A stretch of DNA of 64,000 nucleotides from Paraburkholderia sediminicola (lineage in GTDB: Bacteria > Pseudomonadota > Gammaproteobacteria > Burkholderiales > Burkholderiaceae): positions 248,001-312,000 of the forward strand of contig NZ_CADIKC010000006.1 in assembly GCF_902859805.1 (NCBI RefSeq), given 5' to 3'. The translations under genes and the position numbers were made by a program. Shown here in pieces: positions 25,574 to 33,611 of this stretch (its first letter is position 1; each line of letters begins with the position of its first letter). Under the pieces are notes generated by a model that saw nothing but the letters and a program-made list of their open reading frames with translations, was not told the DNA's origin and did not search any database.

Positions 25574-26467
25574 ATGCGAGCAGTCAGCGTGGCGGCAATC
25601 CAGTTGGCCGTAGCGGGGTGGGATCGCGAGGCGAATCTCGCACAAGCCGAGCGCCTCGTGCGCGAAGCGGCGGCGCAGGGCGCGCAGGTGATCCTGCTAC
25701 CCGAGCTTTTCGAACTGCCGTACTTCTGCACCGAACAGGATTCAAAGCACTTCCGTCATGCGCTGCCGTTCGAGGGCCATCCCGCCATCACGCGCTTTAG
25801 CCGCGTCGCTGCGGAGTTGAACGTGGTGCTGCCGATCAGCTTCTTCGAGCGGGCCGGCAACGTCTTCTACAACACGGTGGCGATGATCGACGCCGATGGC
25901 AGCGTGCTCGGCCGCTACCGCAAAACTCATATCCCCGACGGCCCCGGCTACAGCGAGAAGTACTACTTCACGCCCGGCGACACGGGTTTTCGCGTCTGGG
26001 CGACGCGTTACGGCACGCTCGGCGTCGGCATCTGCTGGGACCAGTGGTTTCCGGAAACGGCTCGCGCGATGGCGCTTCTCGGCGCCGAACTGCTGTTCTA
26101 TCCGACCGCGATCGGCAGCGAACCGCAGGACGCTTCGCTCGACAGCAGCGCGCACTGGCAACGCGTGATGCAAGGCCACGCAGGCGCGAATCTCGTGCCG
26201 CTGATCGCCGCGAACCGCACCGGCCGCGAGCAGGGCCGCGATTTTCCGCAGCGTTATTACGGATCGTCGTTCATCGCCGATCAGTACGGCGAGCAGGTGC
26301 AGAAAGCCGGGCGCGACGAGCCCGCGATCCTGCTGCACCGTTTCGATCTGGATGTGGTCGCCGCGACTCGTCACGCATGGGGCGTGTTTCGCGACCGGCG
26401 TCCGGCCTGCTACGGCATCCTCGCGACGAGCGACGGCGAGCACCGTACCCACGAGCAGGTATCTTGA
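25574..26467 (+). CDS. aguB: N-carbamoylputrescine amidase
   Basis: The 297-residue nitrilase-superfamily enzyme hydrolyses N-carbamoylputrescine to putrescine, CO2 and ammonia. The Glu-Lys-Cys catalytic triad is visible as LLPELFELPYF, YRKTHIPDGPGY and GVGICWDQWFPE, and the long motif GPGYSEKYYFTPGDTGF is diagnostic of the AguB branch. RBS GAGGAGAC precedes the ATG. It is followed after about 90 bp by the acetylpolyamine hydrolase gene on the same strand, so the two form a polyamine-releasing unit. The usual partner, agmatine deiminase AguA, is not in this window. Confidence 0.92.
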   Translation: MRAVSVAAIQLAVAGWDREANLAQAERLVREAAAQGAQVILLPELFELPYFCTEQDSKHFRHALPFEGHPAITRFSRVAAELNVVLPISFFERAGNVFYNTVAMIDADGSVLGRYRKTHIPDGPGYSEKYYFTPGDTGFRVWATRYGTLGVGICWDQWFPETARAMALLGAELLFYPTAIGSEPQDASLDSSAHWQRVMQGHAGANLVPLIAANRTGREQGRDFPQRYYGSSFIADQYGEQVQKAGRDEPAILLHRFDLDVVAATRHAWGVFRDRRPACYGILATSDGEHRTHEQVS

Positions 26468-26558
26468 GTGTCGTATTCACGAGCGTGACCAACCTCGACG
26501 CGTTCAGCGGCGTATTGAGCGACGGATTCGAGCAGCAAGTATCCCGAGGAGACATTGC

Positions 26559-27590
26559 ATGTTGACTGTGTATAGCGATCGGCACCGGCTGCACCATGGC
26601 CACGCCGAATTGATCGACGGCGAAATGAAGCCTTGCTTCGAGATGCCGAGCCGTGCGGATTTCATCCTGGAGCGGGTACGCGAAACGAAGCTCGGCGACG
26701 TGATTGCGCCCGCATCGTTCGGGCTCGATCCCGTGCACCGTATTCATGACAAGGGCTTCATTGCGTTTCTTGCCAGCGCATGGGACGAATGGAGCGCGCT
26801 CGGCCGCAAGCATGACGCGCTGCCGCTTATCTGGCCGGTGCGCGGCATGCGCCAGGATCGCGTGCCGGAAGATATCGACGGTAAGCTCGGCTACTACTCG
26901 ATGGATGCGGGTGTGCCGCTCACCGCGGGCACGTGGGCTGCCGTGAGCGATGCCGTGGATGTCGCGCTGACCGGCGCGCGCCACGTGAGGGAGGGCGCAC
27001 GCGGCGCGTTCTCGTTGTGCCGGCCACCTGGGCATCACGCAGCGGCGGACTATATGGGCGGCTACTGCTACATCAACAACGCGGCAGTAGCGGCGCAGTC
27101 ATTCCTCGACGCGGGCGCGAAACGCGTGGCGGTTCTCGATGTCGACTATCACCACGGCAACGGCACACAGAGCATTTTCTATCACCGTTCGGACGTCCTG
27201 TTCGCGTCGCTGCATGGCGATCCGCGCACCGAGTATCCGTTCTTTCTCGGGCACGCCGACGAAACCGGCGCGGGTGCGGGCGTCGGCTATAACGCGAACT
27301 TCCCGTTGCAACCGGGTACGGCGTGGACGGACTATGCCGTGGCGCTCGACGCGGCTTGTGCGCGTGTCGCTGATTACGCGCCGGATGCGCTGGTGGTGTC
27401 GCTTGGCGTCGATACTTTCGAAGAAGACCCGATTTCGCAGTTCAAGCTGCGCAGCGCGGATTATCTGCGCATCGGCGAGGCGATCGGACGATTGGGGAAA
27501 CCGACTTTGTTCGTGATGGAAGGTGGTTACGCGGTTGCGGCGATCGGGGTCAACGCGGTGAATGTGTTGACGGGTTTTGAGTCGATTTGA
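26559..27590 (+). CDS. aphA: Acetylpolyamine amidohydrolase (histone-deacetylase fold)
   Basis: The 343-residue zinc hydrolase deacetylates acetylputrescine and related acetylpolyamines. Active-site motifs are RPPGHHAAADYMGGYCYINNAA (tandem catalytic His), DVDYHHGNGTQSIFY (zinc Asp/His) and the late SLGVDTFEEDPISQF. The terminal EGGYAVAAIG region carries the conserved Gly-Gly-Tyr. The frame is open far upstream to 26352, overlapping aguB, but ATG 26559 has CGAGGAGA at good spacing and gives the family N-terminus (MLTVYSDRHRLHHG). Together with aguB it feeds free putrescine to the gamma-glutamylation arm. Confidence 0.92.
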   Translation: MLTVYSDRHRLHHGHAELIDGEMKPCFEMPSRADFILERVRETKLGDVIAPASFGLDPVHRIHDKGFIAFLASAWDEWSALGRKHDALPLIWPVRGMRQDRVPEDIDGKLGYYSMDAGVPLTAGTWAAVSDAVDVALTGARHVREGARGAFSLCRPPGHHAAADYMGGYCYINNAAVAAQSFLDAGAKRVAVLDVDYHHGNGTQSIFYHRSDVLFASLHGDPRTEYPFFLGHADETGAGAGVGYNANFPLQPGTAWTDYAVALDAACARVADYAPDALVVSLGVDTFEEDPISQFKLRSADYLRIGEAIGRLGKPTLFVMEGGYAVAAIGVNAVNVLTGFESI

Positions 27591-27735
27591 ACGGCTCTCT
27601 GCCGTGACGCAAGCTGGCCCAGCGCGCAACGTGCAAAGTGTCTATGTCCGCTTTATCGCGCTATCGATAGGCTACGATTCGAGCCGGATTTCCGGTGAAT
27701 TTATCCATAGCGACTGAACGGGCGGGCACGATTCC

Positions 27736-28359
27736 ATGCTGCAGATACTGGGCAAAGCTTCATCCATCAACGTGCGCAAAGTACTGTGGGCGTGCGCCGA
27801 ACTCGGTCTGCCGTTCGAACGGGAAGACTGGGGTTCCGGATTCAAGGCGACCGACGTACCCGAATTCGTCGCGTTGAATCCCAACGCCATGGTCCCCGTC
27901 ATCCGGGACGGCGAGTTCGTGCTGTGGGAATCCAACTCGATCATCCGTTACCTGGCCGGCCGCTATGCCGGCGAATTTCTCTACCCGGGCGATCCTTGCG
28001 AACGCGCCAGGTGCGATCAATGGATCGACTGGCAGGCGAGCGAGCTGAACCGGGCGTGGAGCTACGCGTTTCTTGCGCTGGTCCGGCGCTCGCCGGCGCA
28101 TCAGGATCGTCAGCAGATCGAGCTGTCGTGCGCGAACTGGGAGAGGCATATTGCAATCCTCGACAGGCAACTGGAGACAACCGGCGCCTTCATCGCCGGA
28201 GCGTCGTTCTCGCTTGCGGACATTCCGATTGCGCTCTCGATCAACCGCTGGCTTGAGACGCCATTGCAGCATGCCGCTTTTCCCGCGCTGACAGCGTACA
28301 TGGAGCGGCTTGCCACGCGCCCGGGCTACGTTGCTTACTGCCGCAACGGCACGCCGTAA
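27736..28359 (+). CDS. Glutathione S-transferase
   Basis: The 207-residue cytosolic GST has an N-terminal thioredoxin-like domain (residues 1-80), with SSINVRKVLW carrying the putative active-site Ser/Asn and NAMVPVIRDGEFVLWESNSII giving the cis-Pro and Glu-Ser glutathione-binding motif. The all-helical C-terminal half includes ASFSLADIPIALS (N-capping box). It matches small bacterial GSTs of broad detoxifying or isomerase role. It stands alone between the polyamine locus and a chemoreceptor and is probably monocistronic. The substrate cannot be inferred. Confidence 0.88.
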   Translation: MLQILGKASSINVRKVLWACAELGLPFEREDWGSGFKATDVPEFVALNPNAMVPVIRDGEFVLWESNSIIRYLAGRYAGEFLYPGDPCERARCDQWIDWQASELNRAWSYAFLALVRRSPAHQDRQQIELSCANWERHIAILDRQLETTGAFIAGASFSLADIPIALSINRWLETPLQHAAFPALTAYMERLATRPGYVAYCRNGTP

Positions 28360-28478
28360 GCCGGCGCATAGGGGCGACACGCTGCACACGCCCAGGGCGG
28401 GGAGCATGTGCGGAAGGCAGCTTCGCCGCTCAAAGGTGGCAACTGCGGCCTGAAGCGGCGCCGCGTCGTCAATGTGCT

Positions 28479-30293
28479 TTACACCCGTGCGTCAGCGTGG
28501 CGCAACCTGAACAGGCCCACAACGCGCGACAGGCCGTGCGCCTGCTCATTCAGCGTCGCGGAAGCGGCGGTCGATTGCTCCACGAGGGCGGCGTTCTGCT
28601 GTGTTGCCTGGTCCATCTCGGCAACGCTGCGGTCGATCTGACTGATGCCGGCGCTCTGTTCGTTCATCGCACCGTCGATTTCGGCAATGACGCGATTCAC
28701 ACGATCGATCCCCGCAACGATTTCCTGCATTGCTGCGCCAGCGGCCTGAACACGCTGCGCTCCCGTACCGACGCTGGCCTCGGATGCCTGAATCAGGTCC
28801 TTGATCTCGCGTGCGGCGGTCGCGCTGCGCTGCGCCAGCGTGCGCACTTCGCCCGCGACCACGGCAAATCCGCGGCCGTTCTCGCCGGCCCGCGCCGCTT
28901 CGACGGCCGCGTTCAGCGCAAGGATGTTGGTCTGAAACGCGATGCTGTCGATCACGCCGATGATTTCGGTAATGCGCGCAGAGGACCTGGCGATGTCGTC
29001 CATCGTGCTGACTGCGCTCGTCACGACCTCACCGCCACGCGCCGCCGCCTGGCTCGCCGAGGTAGCCAGCCGCGTGGCCTCCACGGCGGATTCGGCCGAC
29101 TGCTTGACACTGGCGGTCAACTGCGTGAGGGCCGCCGAGGTGTTCTGCAGATTGCAGGCCGACGTTTCCGTGCGCTGCGACAGATCGCGGTTGCCCATTT
29201 CGATTTCGCTGGTCGCGGTCTTCATGTTCTCCACGCCGGCTCGCACTTCCAGCAGCACTGTGCCGATCTTGTCGACAAACGCGTTGAACGAGGCGGAAAT
29301 CTGCGCCACTTCGTCGCTGCCGACCACCGGCAGACGATGCGTGAGATCGCCGCTGCCCGAGCCGATGGTATCCATGGCATCGCGCACCTGCGAGAGGCTG
29401 CGGAACGACTGCGAGGTGAAGAATGCGGCGATGCCCACCGCCGCCAGCGTCAGCAGCACCATCGCCACACCGAGCGCTTGCAGAACGTTGGCCAGACCTG
29501 CTGTGGCTTCTGCCTTGTCGAGTGCGATCACCAGATACCAGTCGGTGCCGTGCACCGGCTGCGCCTTGAGCAGCTTCGCAACGCCGCCCAGGTCAACTTG
29601 CATCGGCGCACCGGCTTGTGCGAGCGATGCCAGCGCGTCCGGCGTGAGCGCGGCGGAGATGTCGGTTGCCGGCTTGAGAATCAACTTGGCATCCGGATGC
29701 GCGATAACCTGGCCGTCGCGCGCAACGACGAAAGCGAGGCTCGCGGGCGTTGGGTGTACCGCGGCGACCACTTCGCGCACGCCGTCGAGCGGTACGGCGC
29801 CGCTCAGCGCGCCAGTCGCTTCACCGTTACGGATCATCGGCGCGGAAAACGAGACGTAGGGGACACCCGTCGACACGTCGCCGTACGGTTTCGTGACGAT
29901 CAGCGTGCCGGCCGCGACAGCCGCCTTGTACCAGGGGCGCGCGGTCGGGTCGTAGTCTTTGGGCGTGGTGCTGCTGGTCGAGAAATAGGTTTTGTCGGTC
30001 CAACCGACTGTGGTGATCGGAAAACCGTCCGCAGCACTCATATGCTTGACCAGACCTTGCGGATCGCCGTGCTCGACCTCGTCGGCGGTGACCTTCACGG
30101 CCAGCGCTTTGGCCGCCACCCACTTGTCGATGGCCAGCGCATTGGCGCCGGCGATGGCGCTCAGGTTCTCCGCGATGGTCGCCATCGTGTTGGCGCGCAC
30201 CGTGGTGTAGGCGGTGGCGCCCGAGAGCGCGAGTGCGCCGATGACGGTAGCGGACGAAATGATCAGAATGCGGGTTCGGAGTGACGAAATCAT
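28479..30293 (-). CDS. Methyl-accepting chemotaxis protein with Cache sensor
   Basis: The 604-residue transmembrane chemoreceptor has TM1 at about residues 8-30, a periplasmic double-Cache-like sensor (DPTARPWYKAAVAAG, PYVSFSAPMI), TM2 near residue 280, a HAMP domain, and a cytoplasmic coiled coil. The signalling tip is IDSIAFQTNILALNAAVEAARAGE, the most conserved MCP hairpin. Cache receptors of this type often sense amino acids, amines or organic acids. No CheB/CheR-binding pentapeptide ending in WF is seen; the terminus is LRHADARV. The frame extends past 30293, but ATG 30293 gives the proper leader helix. Ligand unknown. Confidence 0.92.
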   Translation of the reverse strand: MISSLRTRILIISSATVIGALALSGATAYTTVRANTMATIAENLSAIAGANALAIDKWVAAKALAVKVTADEVEHGDPQGLVKHMSAADGFPITTVGWTDKTYFSTSSTTPKDYDPTARPWYKAAVAAGTLIVTKPYGDVSTGVPYVSFSAPMIRNGEATGALSGAVPLDGVREVVAAVHPTPASLAFVVARDGQVIAHPDAKLILKPATDISAALTPDALASLAQAGAPMQVDLGGVAKLLKAQPVHGTDWYLVIALDKAEATAGLANVLQALGVAMVLLTLAAVGIAAFFTSQSFRSLSQVRDAMDTIGSGSGDLTHRLPVVGSDEVAQISASFNAFVDKIGTVLLEVRAGVENMKTATSEIEMGNRDLSQRTETSACNLQNTSAALTQLTASVKQSAESAVEATRLATSASQAAARGGEVVTSAVSTMDDIARSSARITEIIGVIDSIAFQTNILALNAAVEAARAGENGRGFAVVAGEVRTLAQRSATAAREIKDLIQASEASVGTGAQRVQAAGAAMQEIVAGIDRVNRVIAEIDGAMNEQSAGISQIDRSVAEMDQATQQNAALVEQSTAASATLNEQAHGLSRVVGLFRLRHADARV

Positions 30294-30639
30294 GGTTTCC
30301 GTGAAGGATGGAAGGGTGTTGCACGATTCGGAACGCCTGCTGCGACATCTCGGCACGACCTGAGCCGAACCACGGTTTTAGGTCTACCTTCACGATCTAC
30401 GGCGGAAAAAAGGAGAACTTGAGGGGGCAGGCGGCGTGGATCGCGCTTTCCCGTCAAGGCGGACAGGCGAGCACTGCCGAGCCGCGGCGACGTTGATGTC
30501 GCGGGGCCTAATCACGGTTGATTGCTTACAAGAACATCGACGGAATACTTACGAAATCCTAAACGTCGGACGCTTCTGCGTACCACGGTCGGACTCGCCT
30601 ACAATGGCCGTTTTTGCGACACAGATTGAAGGTTTAAAG
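30294..30639. other. Non-coding gap between chemoreceptor and Rap1a-like gene
   Basis: No convincing gene is present in either strand. The plus-strand frame upstream of 30640 is open from 30436 but Arg/Thr-rich and unlike a protein. A TACAAT at 30600-30605 is a possible -10 for the downstream gene, without a clear -35. Confidence 0.5.
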
Positions 30640-30984
30640 ATGCGGGTATCGAAATTTGCACTGGCTTTGCTGACGGCCTGTTTTACTCTCAACGCAAGCG
30701 CCGAGATGACGGCCGCGCAATACAAGCTCTGGGCTCATACGGACAACAACTCGGTCTACGCGGCGTATATCACCGGCACGATCAATGCGCTGGGATGGGC
30801 GAACGGCGATCTGGTGTCGAAGAAGCGTCCGCCGCTGTTCTGCCCGCCGCAAAACCTCGCTATTGGCAATCAGAACGTCTATCCGCTGCTCGATCAGTTT
30901 TTCACCAACCATCCGAGCATCTCGGACGATTTTCCGATCGGGCTGGCCATTCTGCGCACGCTTCAGGCGGCGTTTCCCTGCTGA
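30640..30984 (+). CDS. Rap1a/Tai-family immunity-like protein
   Basis: The 114-residue secreted protein has a signal peptide (MRVSKFALALLTACFTLNASAE) and a short helical domain. It matches the Rap1a/Tai pattern: an early YxxxYITGTINAL helix, a central FCPPQNLAIGNQ with the conserved CPP, and a C-terminal ILRTLQAAFPC whose Cys pairs with the first. Known family members are periplasmic immunity proteins that neutralise Ssp/Tae4-type peptidoglycan amidase effectors of type VI secretion. No effector or T6SS gene lies nearby, so this is an orphan, perhaps guarding against attackers. An upstream extension to 30436 is rejected as non-protein-like. A possible -10 (TACAAT) lies at 30600-30605. Confidence 0.7.
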   Translation: MRVSKFALALLTACFTLNASAEMTAAQYKLWAHTDNNSVYAAYITGTINALGWANGDLVSKKRPPLFCPPQNLAIGNQNVYPLLDQFFTNHPSISDDFPIGLAILRTLQAAFPC

Positions 30985-31059
30985 TACGGAAGCATAAGAG
31001 CTACGCCTGACCGACGCTGTCTCGCGAGTAGCGTCGGCAGCGCGGCAGCTCACTACGGC

Positions 31060-31440
31060 TCAGTGCTGCTCGACAAACTCGACCACCTCGCCGTTGTCGC
31101 GCTTCAGGAAGATCGCGTCGCCCTTGGTGCGAATTTCGTTGCAGGAACTGCCGATCTTGCGGCCTTTGGCGCACACCTTGCCGTCTTCCGCCTTCCATTC
31201 GCCCTTGTCCGTGAAGCCCTTGTTGGTGCTGAAGTCGTATGCGCCATCTGTGCTGTATTGGACGTGCCAGAGGCTCCCATCGGCCAGTTTGATGTTGAAG
31301 GTCTTACCGGCTAGCCGCTGCTGAATGTCGGAGGCCGATGCCGCTGTGGCATCGTCGGGAAATGCCGTCGAACTGGCGGTCTGCGCCATCGCGGCGAGAG
31401 CGGGCAGCATCGTGACCGCAAGAATGAGCAGGGATTTCAT
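31060..31440 (-). CDS. Secreted hypothetical protein, 126 residues
   Basis: I cannot name the family. A signal peptide ends near AMAQ, and the mature domain, about 105 residues, has alternating beta-prone segments (IKLADGSLWHVQYSTDGAYDF, DAIFLKRDNGEVVEF) and two Cys in VCAKGRKIGSSC, which could form a disulfide. ATG 31440 has GGAG eight bases upstream, and the longer frame to 31572 is discarded. It is convergent with the Rap1a-like gene, 76 bp away. A periplasmic small beta-sandwich or lipocalin-like protein is possible. Confidence 0.65.
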   Translation of the reverse strand: MKSLLILAVTMLPALAAMAQTASSTAFPDDATAASASDIQQRLAGKTFNIKLADGSLWHVQYSTDGAYDFSTNKGFTDKGEWKAEDGKVCAKGRKIGSSCNEIRTKGDAIFLKRDNGEVVEFVEQH

Positions 31441-31603
31441 CGAGTGTCTCCGGCGTTGTTGGCGACAACTGGTTTGCGCACGATCTGGCAAGCGTCCGTC
31501 GGCCGACGCTACACCGGTTGGATGGATCGGTGCGTGGTGTAGCGCACAGACCAACACCGTTTCGGCACGCACGTGTGGCCTGTTTTACGCTCGATGAGCC
31601 CGG

Positions 31604-32167
31604 CTAAGACGCCATCTTGAACGCGTCCACTGCCCAAACTTCGTTCGCCAGAATATGCGGCTGCGAGCGGGCAAGCCACTCCGCCAGCGGCGTAAGACTG
31701 ATTCCCGGCGCGACCGAACCGCCGAACGCTTCGGAAACGAACGGCGCATCATCCTCCGGGCAGCGGACGATCTGAACGATATGGGTGATGCCGCGTGGCC
31801 GGGGATGGTTGATCGCCCAAGAGGGATCGCCCATTTTTAAGCCAATAGTTGCGCAGCGAGGAAGGGTGTGGGCCGTGACCTCGGCCCCCTTGAGAATGAA
31901 TCCTGTGCGGTACTCGATCTCGTGAACGATCCGGTCGGACCATACGCGCAACGCGTCCATGTCGTGCGCGGCAAACACCATGCGGGAGGCCGCCTCGTTT
32001 TCCGCATGCAGTGCCTGCGTGAGAAGCAGGGCGGTCCATCCCGAGCAATCGATGACCGGCGGGTTCGCTGAGAGTCCCTCGGATTTGACGCCGCGCTGGT
32101 ATCCCACGCGACCCGTGTAGCGCTCTACCAGCCGCCACATTGCCGCTTCGCCCGCTTCGAACGTCAT
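31604..32167 (-). CDS. NlpC/P60-like papain-fold protein
   Basis: The 187-residue cytoplasmic protein has no signal peptide. VIDCSGWTALLLTQAL (around residue 40) has the Cys-Ser-Gly helix start of NlpC/P60 and related papain-fold proteases, and GITHIVQIV (near residue 125) supplies a His on a strand, as in that fold. VSEAFGGSVAPGI resembles the usual ESxGxGV segment. These are motif-level matches only, and the third catalytic residue is not clear. It stands alone before fabV. A peptidoglycan-related or amidase role is possible but unproven. Confidence 0.5.
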   Translation of the reverse strand: MTFEAGEAAMWRLVERYTGRVGYQRGVKSEGLSANPPVIDCSGWTALLLTQALHAENEAASRMVFAAHDMDALRVWSDRIVHEIEYRTGFILKGAEVTAHTLPRCATIGLKMGDPSWAINHPRPRGITHIVQIVRCPEDDAPFVSEAFGGSVAPGISLTPLAEWLARSQPHILANEVWAVDAFKMAS

Positions 32168-32264
32168 CGCGTGGAAGCCCTCGTGTTGCCAGTTCAGAAC
32201 GAGCTAGCCAATCACACTGAAAACACCGCGGCTTGCGGGGTCGTCAAGACCCCGCAAGCGAACA

Positions 32265-33461
32265 TCACATCTGCACGAGCCCGGGAATCTGCACGTCCGG
32301 ATTGACATCGGCTTCATAGTCCACGCCGGCGATCTCGAACCCGAAGAGGCGCAGGAAGTCGGTCTTGTAGCCGCTGAAATCGGTGAGTTCGTAAATATTG
32401 TCGTTGGTCACCTGAGTCCAGAGTTCCTGAACACGCGCTTGCACTTCGGGATCGAGTTCCTTGTAGTCCGCGCGCAGACGGCCCTCTTCATCGATGTGCG
32501 GCGTCGAGCCGTACATGCTGTCTTTATAGAGCCCGTAGACCTGTTCGATACAGCCTTCGTGCGTGCCTTTCGCCTTCATCACCTTGAAGAGCAGCGACAG
32601 GTACAGCGGCATCATCGGAATCGCGGAGCTCGCCTGCGTCACGACCGCCTTGAGCACCGAAACGCGTGCATCGCCGCCCTTGGCTGCGAGTTTCTCGCGG
32701 ATGCCGAGCACCTTCTCGTCGAGATCTTTCTTGGCTGCGCCGATCGAGCCGTTCCAGTAGATGTCGTGCGTGATCTTTTCGCCGAGATAGGTGAACGCGG
32801 TCGTCTTCGCGCCATCCGCGAGCACGTTGGCTTCGAGGAGGGCGTCGATCCACATCTGCCAGTCTTCGCCGCCCATCACCGCGACGGTGTTGTCGATTTC
32901 GGCTTGCGTGGCGGGTTCGAGGACGGTTTCCTTGATGACTTCCTTGTCGGTGTCGATGCCGCGCAGGTTGACGGCCTTGCCGACCGGTTTCAGGGTCGAG
33001 GTGAACACTTCACCGGTTTTCGGATGCGTGCGCTTGGGCGCGGCGAGGCTGTAGACGACCAGGTCGACCTGACCGAGATCGCGCTTGATGACTTCGATAG
33101 TGCGTTGCTTGACTTCGTCGGAGAAGGCGTCGCCGTTGATGCTGGTCGCGTACAGGCCTTTTTCCGTGGCGAATTTCTCGAAGGCGGCGGTGTTGTACCA
33201 GCCCGCGGTGCCGGCCTTGGTTTCGCTGCCGGCGCGCTCGAAGAATACGCCGAGCGTTGCCGCGTCCGAGCCGAAGGCGGCGCTGATGCGGGCGGCGAGG
33301 CCGTAGCCCGTGGAGGCGCCGATCACGAGCACTTTTTTCGGGCCATTGGCGATGGGGCCGCGTGCCTTGACGTATTCGATCTGCTCTTTGACGTTGGCTT
33401 CGCAGCCAACCGGATGGGTCGATACACAGATGAAGCCACGCACGCGCGGTTTGATGATCAT
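32265..33461 (-). CDS. fabV: Enoyl-[acyl-carrier-protein] reductase, FabV type
   Basis: The 398-residue NADH-dependent enzyme catalyses the last reductive step of fatty acid elongation and is the triclosan-tolerant class. The NADH fold is VLVIGASTGYGLAARI. The catalytic pair is Tyr235 and Lys244 in YWNGSIGAAK, the wide Y-x8-K spacing that defines FabV rather than FabI. Length and residue numbers match those I recall for Burkholderia mallei FabV. A longer frame to 33539 exists, but ATG 33461 gives the conserved start MIIKPRVRGFICVSTHP. It is divergent from the penicillin-binding protein gene. Confidence 0.95.
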   Translation of the reverse strand: MIIKPRVRGFICVSTHPVGCEANVKEQIEYVKARGPIANGPKKVLVIGASTGYGLAARISAAFGSDAATLGVFFERAGSETKAGTAGWYNTAAFEKFATEKGLYATSINGDAFSDEVKQRTIEVIKRDLGQVDLVVYSLAAPKRTHPKTGEVFTSTLKPVGKAVNLRGIDTDKEVIKETVLEPATQAEIDNTVAVMGGEDWQMWIDALLEANVLADGAKTTAFTYLGEKITHDIYWNGSIGAAKKDLDEKVLGIREKLAAKGGDARVSVLKAVVTQASSAIPMMPLYLSLLFKVMKAKGTHEGCIEQVYGLYKDSMYGSTPHIDEEGRLRADYKELDPEVQARVQELWTQVTNDNIYELTDFSGYKTDFLRLFGFEIAGVDYEADVNPDVQIPGLVQM

Positions 33462-33611
33462 GAAGCACCTCTTGTCAGAATTGCCGACATTATAGTGGGC
33501 TTGGGTTTCTGCCTGTGCGCGGCGCCTGGGTTTGTCCAATTGCGACGCAAAAATCGGCCTTCGCCCAGCATCTTGGTAGGATTCAGCCTTTCCCAGCAGA
33601 CGGTAGCAAGT

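Noticed and set aside
32439..33611. N-terminal extension of the penicillin-binding protein frame by about 390 codons
   Set aside because: It runs antisense through fabV, has skewed Arg/His/Phe composition and no family match. The PBP domain starts naturally near 33612.
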